A stretch of 5,450 nt of DNA, taken from contig CAZGPZ010000071.1 in assembly GCA_964527385.1 (NCBI GenBank), forward strand, positions 1 to 5,450, read 5' to 3'. Of the stretch, positions 1 through 3,726 are shown one piece after another (positions within the stretch are counted from its first letter, which is position 1; every line of letters begins with the position of its first letter). Source of the DNA: JANWHZ01 sp964527385 (lineage in GTDB: Bacteria > Patescibacteriota > Saccharimonadia > Saccharimonadales > UBA4665). A program made the translations under genes and the position numbers. The notes under the pieces are model-generated. The model did no database searches. It saw nothing but the letters and a program-made list of their open reading frames with translations, and was not told the origin of the DNA.

Positions 1-356
1 CCAGCAATGACAAGATACGGTGGCTCAAAATTTTGTAATACGTACGCTTCCAGCATATTCATAATATGCTGCTTCACTGGGATTTCTTGCTTTTCTGAGA
101 TAATCCGATATGTAGTCTGCCACGATTCGATGAGCCGGCTAGGCATAAACTTTTTATCTTTAGGCATCTCTTGAAGCAATTGATTGTCAATCTCCCTGGC
201 TGTTTGCAAAATTTCATCGATTGTCGGCGCTTTTGCGGCGAGCGCCAACAGGATCACCTTCATACAATCGCAGAAAGTTGTCTCGAACTTCCAGTTATCA
301 TCAATGAGCGTATCATCAAGATCAAAACAGATTAATTTTTGCGTATTCTGGGACAC
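1..356 (-). CDS. HAD-superfamily hydrolase, N-terminal part (leaves the window)
   Basis: The minus-strand frame from a GTG at 354-356 stays open for 118 codons to the window edge. Residues 10-19 read CFDLDDTLID, the HAD motif I (DxDxT), with Asp12 as the expected nucleophile and Asp14 as the general acid/base. HAD enzymes are usually cytoplasmic phosphatases or phosphotransferases using Mg2+. Residues about 20-105 are helix-rich and would be the start of a cap domain. A hydrophobic strand (PYLVIAG) at the edge may lead into motif II, but motifs II-IV are outside the window, so substrate and activity cannot be judged. GTG is chosen because an in-frame TGA lies five codons upstream with no ATG, GTG or TTG between, and GAAGG lies 9 nt before it. 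The gene begins 48 nt after tRNA-Leu with no evident terminator or strong promoter between, so it may be read from the tRNA promoter. The family call is firm; the specific role is unknown. Confidence 0.85.
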   Translation of the reverse strand, partial: MSQNTQKLICFDLDDTLIDDNWKFETTFCDCMKVILLALAAKAPTIDEILQTAREIDNQLLQEMPKDKKFMPSRLIESWQTTYRIISEKQEIPVKQHIMNMLEAYVLQNFEPPYLVIA

Positions 357-404
357 TGCTATTCGCCTTCAAATCTAATTAAATCTTGCTATGAATCTAT
401 TCCG

Positions 405-491
405 TGGTGGGCGAGGAGGGACTCGAACCCTCAAGGCTTTTAAGACCAGTGGATTTTAAGTCCGCCGCGTATACCATTCCGCCACTCGCCC
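405..491 (-). tRNA. trnL(UAA): tRNA-Leu(UAA), CCA encoded
   Basis: The transcript folds as a class II tRNA of 87 nt including CCA. The acceptor stem is GGGCGAG with CTCGCCC, followed by discriminator A and encoded CCA (405-407). The D-arm carries the usual G18G19. The anticodon loop CTTAAAA (454-460) has anticodon UAA at 456-458. The T-arm is GAGGG / TTCGAGT / CCCTC. The 16-nt variable arm is the length expected for leucine, and with the UAA anticodon and A73 this makes leucine identity clear. Two oddities are visible: the anticodon stem has a C28-A42 mismatch, and the variable-arm hairpin nearly duplicates the anticodon hairpin. It lies 15 nt downstream of tRNA-Cys and is almost certainly co-transcribed with it. 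Confidence 0.97.
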
Positions 492-506
492 TAATTGTTA
501 TAAATA

Positions 507-580
507 TGGAGGCACGTATGGGAGTTGCACCCATCTTTAGAGTTTTGCAGACTCTCGCGTAACTGCTCCGCCAACGCGCC
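507..580 (-). tRNA. trnC(GCA): tRNA-Cys(GCA), CCA encoded, unusual elbow
   Basis: This is a 74-nt class I tRNA with encoded CCA. The acceptor stem is GGCGCGT with ACGTGCC (one G-U pair), and the discriminator is U73, the main cysteine identity base. The anticodon loop CTGCAAA carries GCA at 546-548 on a perfect stem (AGAGT/ACTCT). The D-stem has three pairs plus G13-A22. The variable region is 4 nt and ends in G48, giving a G15-G48 Levitt pair as is known for E. coli tRNA-Cys. The T-stem is ATGGG/CCCAT. The T-loop reads TGCAACT, so position 55 is G instead of U, and the D-loop has A18 instead of G18; G19 and C56 are normal. Decoding assignment is confident. Whether the altered elbow affects function is not known. 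Confidence 0.95.
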
Positions 581-594
581 ATTGACACTCTAGG

Positions 595-622
595 ATTATA
601 CCGTGCTGTGCGCTTGCCGCAA
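595..622 (-). promoter_or_regulatory. Promoter of the tRNA-Cys/tRNA-Leu cluster
   Basis: On the minus strand a perfect -10 hexamer TATAAT occupies 595-600, preceded by CGG, with TTGCGG (617-622) as a -35 three matches from consensus and a 16-bp spacer. The -10 ends 14 nt before the mature 5' end of tRNA-Cys, which leaves a short 5' leader for RNase P to remove. The -35 lies just downstream of the preceding gene's stop codon (627-629). Confidence 0.7.
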
Positions 623-640
623 ACACCTATCGTGTTTTGC
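620..640 (-). repeat. Inverted repeat spanning the stop codon of the upstream gene
   Basis: On the minus strand GCAAAACAC is followed by a short loop and GTGTTTGC, an 8-bp arm with one bulged A. It covers the last codons and the TAG of the DUF218-like gene and touches the -35 of the tRNA promoter. No T-run follows, so it is not a classical intrinsic terminator. It may be a 3'-end stabilising hairpin or chance. Confidence 0.35.
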
Positions 641-1361
641 GTGCGCCGGCTTGCTGGACAGTGGACATAGCGCCCGCAGCAAGACGTAGGAAATCCTGCT
701 GCTGGCGGGGTGTTAGACCGTAGAAGAACGGCTTAAGAATTTGCGGCAATGTCGGCTCAAATCCAATGAGTGGGTCGTCGGCACGGTGTGGCGGTTCGGC
801 AATAAACACGTCTTCGGCGGTCATCCCAGCAAATGCCAAGTCGCTCGCGACCGTGGACCAATGCTGGTTAGCTGGAATCCAGCCGTGCTCGCGCGCCACT
901 AATTGCAACTGTATACAGCGCGGTGCATGGCTGGCGGCCGCGATATGTATCACTTTGTCGATCCCCCGCGCATGGAAATCGCGGCCGCCAAGTTTGATCT
1001 CGTCGAGCGTGCTACGGATAGAATCGCCGAGGATAATCCGCTCTACGCGTTGCCTCAGCACATCACGCGCCGAGGAGGACGTGCCTTGCAGCCTGTGCCG
1101 GAATCGCGGGAATGCCTTCAGCTCGTCAAACTTATCCAGCAGGAACCGGCGGGTATATTCTCCCTCTGACAGCCCATCTTTTGACGATGGTCCATCATAG
1201 ACCATGGCTATTACTTCGTTTTCAGCTGGCTCGTCTAGCAAGCACTCCAAGAGCTTCGCACCCGTCCCGAGCTTGTCCTGCTCCGGAATACCCCATACAA
1301 GCTGTTCCCAATCTTGGCAGCCCAAGTTATAGACATGCAGGAGAATGCCGACCTTATGCAT
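627..1361 (-). CDS. Hypothetical protein, distant DUF218/YdcF-like
   Basis: The protein has 244 aa from the ATG at 1361, or 252 aa from an in-frame GTG at 1385. The sequence does not match a family I know closely, but the order of motifs resembles DUF218/YdcF (ElyC/SanA-like) Rossmann-type proteins. Numbering from the GTG start, there is a hydrophobic strand then DGP (about 58-66), SEGEYTRRFL (73-82), a DSIRSTLDEI segment (121-130) like the family's S-x-T-x-E-N helix, and a strand ending AASHAPRC (150-157) like the family's 'HxxR' signature. DUF218 function is poorly defined; E. coli members affect envelope physiology. No membrane segment is visible, so it looks cytoplasmic. I prefer the ATG at 1361 because a perfect TATAAT ends 7 nt before it and the residues from there (MHKVGILLHVYN) start directly with a first strand. 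The GTG has only a weak AGGT 3 nt upstream. The coding region is firm; the family is tentative. Confidence 0.8.
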   Translation of the reverse strand: MHKVGILLHVYNLGCQDWEQLVWGIPEQDKLGTGAKLLECLLDEPAENEVIAMVYDGPSSKDGLSEGEYTRRFLLDKFDELKAFPRFRHRLQGTSSSARDVLRQRVERIILGDSIRSTLDEIKLGGRDFHARGIDKVIHIAAASHAPRCIQLQLVAREHGWIPANQHWSTVASDLAFAGMTAEDVFIAEPPHRADDPLIGFEPTLPQILKPFFYGLTPRQQQDFLRLAAGAMSTVQQAGARKTR

Positions 1362-1368
1362 CAGTGAC

Positions 1369-1374
1369 ATTATA
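1369..1374 (-). promoter_or_regulatory. Perfect -10 box (TATAAT), 7 nt before the ATG at 1361
   Basis: TATAAT lies on the minus strand with 7 nt between it and the ATG at 1361, which would place transcription initiation at or next to the start codon (leaderless mRNA). No good -35 is seen at 16-18 bp. An inverted repeat at 1392-1416 sits where the -35 would be. If translation really begins at the GTG at 1385, this box lies inside the coding region and is fortuitous. Confidence 0.45.
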
Positions 1375-1391
1375 CATGCGATCACTACCTA

Positions 1392-1416
1392 CATTGTCCG
1401 TCCTGGCTGAACAATG
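1392..1416. repeat. 8-bp inverted repeat with 9-nt loop upstream of the DUF218-like gene
   Basis: On the minus strand CATTGTTC pairs with GGACAATG (seven Watson-Crick pairs and one G-T) around a 9-nt loop. It lies in the 97-bp gap (1386-1482) between two genes and covers the place a -35 hexamer would take relative to the TATAAT at 1369-1374. It could be an operator or a transcript-end hairpin of the upstream gene; no T-tract follows it. Confidence 0.4.
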
Positions 1417-1482
1417 AATAGAACCACTGGGAGACACACGTGATAGATATGCCCGAGGTATGTATTTATTAATAGCTGCGGG

Positions 1483-1728
1483 CTAGCCGTTTTGGACAAC
1501 GTGCTGTTCGGTCATGCCAGCCTGGTTAACAGCCTGTTGATTCATAAGATAGGCCTGCGTATGCTTGGCAATCAGGTGACGAACACCACCAAAGATATTA
1601 TAACCACCAAGAGATATCACTCCCTGGCGATGTAATAATGAAGCGAGGTCAGCGACAGTTTCATCATGTATCTGTGCTAATGCTTCCGGCGGCAACGAAC
1701 TTCCTGTTTCTGCAACCAAATCTGCCAT
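1483..1728 (-). CDS. Small protein of unknown function, 81 aa
   Basis: I do not recognise this protein. It starts at ATG 1728 with AAGGAG (1733-1738) 4 nt upstream, and ends in TAG. It is soluble in appearance with no signal peptide or membrane span. An acidic amphipathic N-terminal half (residues about 14-34, PEALAQIHDETVADLASLL) is followed by a glycine-rich turn (ISLGGYNIFGG, 38-48) and a His/Gln-rich C-terminal helix (VRHLIAKHTQAYLMNQQAV, 49-67). There are no cysteines. It stands alone between gaps of about 100 bp and has an extended -10 promoter at 1767-1775, so it appears to be its own transcription unit. The good ribosome binding site, promoter and balanced composition argue that it is a real gene; the function is not inferable. 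Confidence 0.7.
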   Translation of the reverse strand: MADLVAETGSSLPPEALAQIHDETVADLASLLHRQGVISLGGYNIFGGVRHLIAKHTQAYLMNQQAVNQAGMTEQHVVQNG

Positions 1729-1732
1729 ATAA

Positions 1733-1738
1733 CTCCTT
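1733..1738 (-). promoter_or_regulatory. Shine-Dalgarno of the 81-aa gene
   Basis: AAGGAG on the minus strand, 4 nt before the ATG at 1728. The spacing is slightly short, but it is the best complement to the 16S 3' end here and fixes the start. Confidence 0.7.
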
Positions 1739-1766
1739 AAAGGTTAATCATAATCCAGCTGATACT

Positions 1767-1775
1767 AGTATACCA
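1767..1775 (-). promoter_or_regulatory. Extended -10 promoter (TGGTATACT) of the 81-aa gene
   Basis: TGGTATACT has the TGn extension and a five-of-six -10 hexamer. The expected start of transcription near 1760 gives a leader of about 30 nt containing the Shine-Dalgarno. There is no convincing -35 at 16-18 bp, as is usual for extended -10 promoters. The identical nonamer occurs at 2959-2967. Confidence 0.6.
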
Positions 1776-1827
1776 AGAAGCCTGCTGGGCGGCATGGCAT
1801 AAATATCACAGGGCAAGATACACAACT

Positions 1828-2463
1828 TCAGGCTGCAATGACGGTATGATAATCGCCATCAATAACGAGCGCTTCGCGGTCAGCTAGCGGTTGGACGGCG
1901 TAGCCTTCGCCGGGCAATTGCCTGGCTAAGCGTTCCATGATCGGCCCATAAAAGTTATGGTCCGAGTGCGGCAAAATGACCGTCTCAGTTAGGCTCATGC
2001 CTTCTGGTACGAACTTCGGCGCGAACGACGCATCGTCGGCTTCCTCAAAGCCCCGGATGGTCGGTCCGGCAACGATGGCACCGGCGCTGCCACCGGCATA
2101 GATCCTGCCATCTGCTGCCAATTCCTTAATAAGTTCTGCTGCACCGGAGTTATGCAGCAGCCAATTCAGGTAAAAGGTGTTGCCGCCGCCCACCCAAACG
2201 ACATCGTTGGCTCCGAGCAACTCACGCAACTCGCCTCGATATTTCTGGTCTGTATATTCACGCAAATCTACTTGCGTGACGCGCATCCCGGCATCAAGCA
2301 ATGATTGCCGGGCAGTTCTTACCCACTTCGGCTCTCCCTTTTCGTCATCAGCGCCGTTCTCGATGAGCGCGACTTTGAGCCCGTCCAGGTGCTTGCCGGC
2401 AAGTTCCTCGAATGCTTCCCTGAATTCTGGCAATAGCCACTGCGACATCAAAAACAGTTTCAT
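1828..2463 (-). CDS. Peptidase E-like protein (S51, class I glutamine amidotransferase-like fold)
   Basis: This 211-aa protein matches the S51 family in size and motif order. The N-terminal strand is followed by VALIENGAD (31-39), then VWVGGGNTFYL (89-99), the conserved GGGNT loop, then YAGGSAGAIVAGPTI (122-136), whose GxSAG elbow carries the probable nucleophile Ser126. ILPHSDHNF (163-171) supplies the likely catalytic His (166 or 169). PepE enzymes are cytoplasmic serine peptidases specific for N-terminal aspartyl dipeptides; other members are cyanophycinases, but the short length and absence of cyanophycinase-type extensions favour the PepE group. The start ATG overlaps the TGA of the reductase gene as ATGA, so it is likely translated by coupling and needs no promoter of its own. 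The family is confident; true Asp-Xaa specificity is inferred. The gene ends at 1828 with no obvious terminator after it. Confidence 0.9.
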   Translation of the reverse strand: MKLFLMSQWLLPEFREAFEELAGKHLDGLKVALIENGADDEKGEPKWVRTARQSLLDAGMRVTQVDLREYTDQKYRGELRELLGANDVVWVGGGNTFYLNWLLHNSGAAELIKELAADGRIYAGGSAGAIVAGPTIRGFEEADDASFAPKFVPEGMSLTETVILPHSDHNFYGPIMERLARQLPGEGYAVQPLADREALVIDGDYHTVIAA

Positions 2464-2951
2464 TGGGTAACCACGTAATGGTTCTGTATGGTACTCCGGC
2501 CGATTCGCTTAGTACTTTGCAGCTGCAATCCCAGCCGCATATCGTACTTGCCGAAAAGGCGGACGCCGCCGCCAAGGAGAACCGGCTCAACGTCGAGAAT
2601 GATTTCATCTATTAACCCAAGTTTCGCCAAGCTGCCATTCAGTTCGCCGCCGCCGATCAGCCCTATCTTGCCTGCTTCGGGCAAATCCGCTTTCGTGCTG
2701 ACTTGTATCTTTTCATAGCCGCCTGTATCCGCGCCTGGGTTGGAGGTCACGACGAGGTACTCCGGGCCGTCGACGAATTCGCCGCCATCCCGCATGATTT
2801 CGTACGTCCGGCGCCCGAGCAGGCAAACATCGCACGTAGCTACGAACGCCTGGAACGCGACCCATTCCTCATCGCTCCACGGTGTCTCGTCATGTTCCCC
2901 GGCAATGAACCCATCAACAGAGATTGCGTTATAGAGAACAATCATACTCAT
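2460..2951 (-). CDS. RibD C-terminal / dihydrofolate reductase-like protein
   Basis: The 163-aa protein has the hallmarks of stand-alone RibD_C/DHFR-like reductases: an N-terminal strand IVLYNAISVDGFIAG (4-18), LLGRRTYEIM (44-53), LVVTS (66-70), LIGGGELNGSLAKLGLIDEI (98-117) with the NADPH-binding glycine run, and LDVEPVLLGGGVRLF (119-133). Family members use NAD(P)H in the cytoplasm to reduce pterin- or pyrimidine-like substrates, but most stand-alone copies are uncharacterised, so neither folate nor riboflavin synthesis can be claimed; no folA or rib gene is nearby. The start at 2951 aligns with the usual family N-terminus. There is no Shine-Dalgarno; instead an extended -10 ends 7 nt before the ATG. 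The TGA overlaps the next gene's ATG by 4 nt, pairing it with the peptidase E-like protein. Confidence 0.9.
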   Translation of the reverse strand: MSMIVLYNAISVDGFIAGEHDETPWSDEEWVAFQAFVATCDVCLLGRRTYEIMRDGGEFVDGPEYLVVTSNPGADTGGYEKIQVSTKADLPEAGKIGLIGGGELNGSLAKLGLIDEIILDVEPVLLGGGVRLFGKYDMRLGLQLQSTKRIGRSTIQNHYVVTQ

Positions 2952-2958
2952 GCAGTAG

Positions 2959-2967
2959 AGTATACCA
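2959..2967 (-). promoter_or_regulatory. Extended -10 promoter (TGGTATACT), possibly leaderless
   Basis: TGGTATACT lies in the 29-nt gap after the 172-aa gene and ends 7 nt before the ATG of the reductase. Initiation 6-8 nt downstream would fall on or beside the start codon, consistent with the absence of a ribosome binding site. No -35 match is apparent at the usual spacing. It would drive the coupled reductase/peptidase pair. Confidence 0.6.
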
Positions 2968-2980
2968 GCGAGGGGGCAAA

Positions 2981-3499
2981 CTACGCTGCGGAATCTTGTA
3001 GGAGACGCCCGACAACCTGTTCCATGAACAACTCAAGTTTTGGCGCCATCTCCCTCTGGTGTTGTGCTTCGTCCACTAATGCATCGTCTCTCTTGGTCAA
3101 TGCATCTAACTTGCGTTTATAATCAGCAGCGTCACTAAGCGCTGTATAGACTTCATGCCTCAGTGGACTATCAGTGTTCGAACCACGGCTACGAGCATGA
3201 GCGGAAAGAGCTTTCGCGATTGACTCTTCATAGAGTCGAAGCATACCCTGGGGCGTCAATGCATCTTCACGGCGCAAATCTCCCACTTCACGTGCCACGT
3301 CCGCCCAGAGGCATGCATCAGACCGTCTTTGTGTTGCCCCATCTTCATCTAAGCCTTCTAGCGCCCCCTTTGAAACATCAAGAAAAGGCACGTATACATC
3401 ATTGATTGACTGCAAAATTGGTGCACTGCCTGCGACACGTAGTGGATCCGTATCTTGGGCCGCATATCCCTTAATTTGCTCTATCTGTTGCGCAATCAT
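2981..3499 (-). CDS. Hypothetical helical protein, 172 aa
   Basis: I do not recognise the family. The start is ATG 3499 with a strong GGAGGAG (3507-3513) 7 nt upstream; the stop is TAG at 2981. The protein is predicted by eye to be soluble, highly charged and mostly helical: an N-terminal helix (1-13), a middle region with DVYVPFLDVSKGALEGLD (34-51), and a long polar helical stretch from about 118 to 170 (ADYKRKLDALTKRDDALVDEAQ...) that could form a short coiled coil. It has one cysteine (DACLW) and no signal peptide, membrane span or evident catalytic motif. It has its own promoter at 3544-3571. The next gene begins 29 nt downstream with a separate -10. A structural or protein-binding role is possible, but I would not assign one. 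Confidence 0.8.
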   Translation of the reverse strand: MIAQQIEQIKGYAAQDTDPLRVAGSAPILQSINDVYVPFLDVSKGALEGLDEDGATQRRSDACLWADVAREVGDLRREDALTPQGMLRLYEESIAKALSAHARSRGSNTDSPLRHEVYTALSDAADYKRKLDALTKRDDALVDEAQHQREMAPKLELFMEQVVGRLLQDSAA

Positions 3500-3636
3500 G
3501 CTAAAACTCCTCCATCTATGGCATTACACCGCAAGCGCGGCAATTTATACCACGTTCGTGTAGTCTGTCCCCATCCGAGATTTTGGTCTTGAACGGAGAT
3601 AGGCCCACGAATTCGTGCAGCTGGGTCATTGCTCAT
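3496..3636 (-). CDS. Doubtful 46-aa ORF ending in an ATGA overlap
   Basis: An ATG at 3636 opens a 46-codon frame (begins MSNDPAARIRGPISVQ) whose TGA overlaps the ATG of the 172-aa gene as ATGA, the same junction seen between the reductase and the peptidase. Against it: no Shine-Dalgarno precedes the ATG, the peptide resembles nothing I know, and a good promoter for the 172-aa gene lies inside it. It could be a translated leader or chance. Confidence 0.2.
   Translation of the reverse strand: MSNDPAARIRGPISVQDQNLGWGQTTRTWYKLPRLRCNAIDGGVLA
3507..3513 (-). promoter_or_regulatory. Strong Shine-Dalgarno of the 172-aa gene
   Basis: GGAGGAG on the minus strand, 7 nt before the ATG at 3499. It is the best ribosome binding site in the window and supports this start. 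Confidence 0.85.
3544..3571 (-). promoter_or_regulatory. Promoter of the 172-aa gene (extended -10)
   Basis: TGGTATAAA (3544-3552) is an extended -10, with GGGACA (3566-3571, four of six to consensus) as a possible -35 at a 16-bp spacer. Initiation near 3537 gives a leader of about 38 nt carrying the Shine-Dalgarno. Confidence 0.6.
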
Positions 3637-3660
3637 TGTGAGGCAAATCACCAAACCGTT

Positions 3661-3674
3661 GTGAATTATTTCAC
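3661..3674. repeat. Short perfect inverted repeat between the GH13 gene and the 172-aa gene
   Basis: GTGAA-TTAT-TTCAC is a 5-bp palindrome with a 4-nt centre in the 227-bp gap downstream of the GH13 gene. It has no T-run and is too weak to call a terminator; it could be a regulator site. Nearby (about 3690-3710) GTTCGTA occurs twice as a direct repeat on the minus strand. Nothing else in the gap beyond the promoter and the doubtful ORF is recognisable. Confidence 0.3.
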
Positions 3675-3726
3675 ATACCTTATGTTTTGTATATACGAAC
3701 AGTTTACGAACTAACTTTCCAGGCAA

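Noticed and set aside
184..378. Plus-strand ORF of 64 codons
   Set aside because: It is antisense to the HAD hydrolase, whose catalytic motif is clear on the other strand.
397..588. Minus-strand ORF of 63 codons
   Set aside because: It lies entirely over the two tRNA genes and has no ribosome binding site; an artefact of tRNA sequence.
620..640. Intrinsic terminator at the end of the DUF218-like gene
   Set aside because: The hairpin exists but has a bulge and no following T-run, and it spans the stop codon.
766..1417. Several plus-strand ORFs of 88-144 codons
   Set aside because: They are antisense to the DUF218-like gene, rich in Ser/Arg/Cys as expected for shadows, and have no family features.
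2348..2608. Minus-strand ORF of 86 codons bridging the reductase/peptidase junction
   Set aside because: It is in a different frame from two well-supported genes that overlap by ATGA; its composition looks like an out-of-frame reading.
3496..3726. 76-codon version of the small ORF starting at a TTG next to the GH13 stop
   Set aside because: TTG without a ribosome binding site; only the ATG at 3636 deserves mention, and that weakly.
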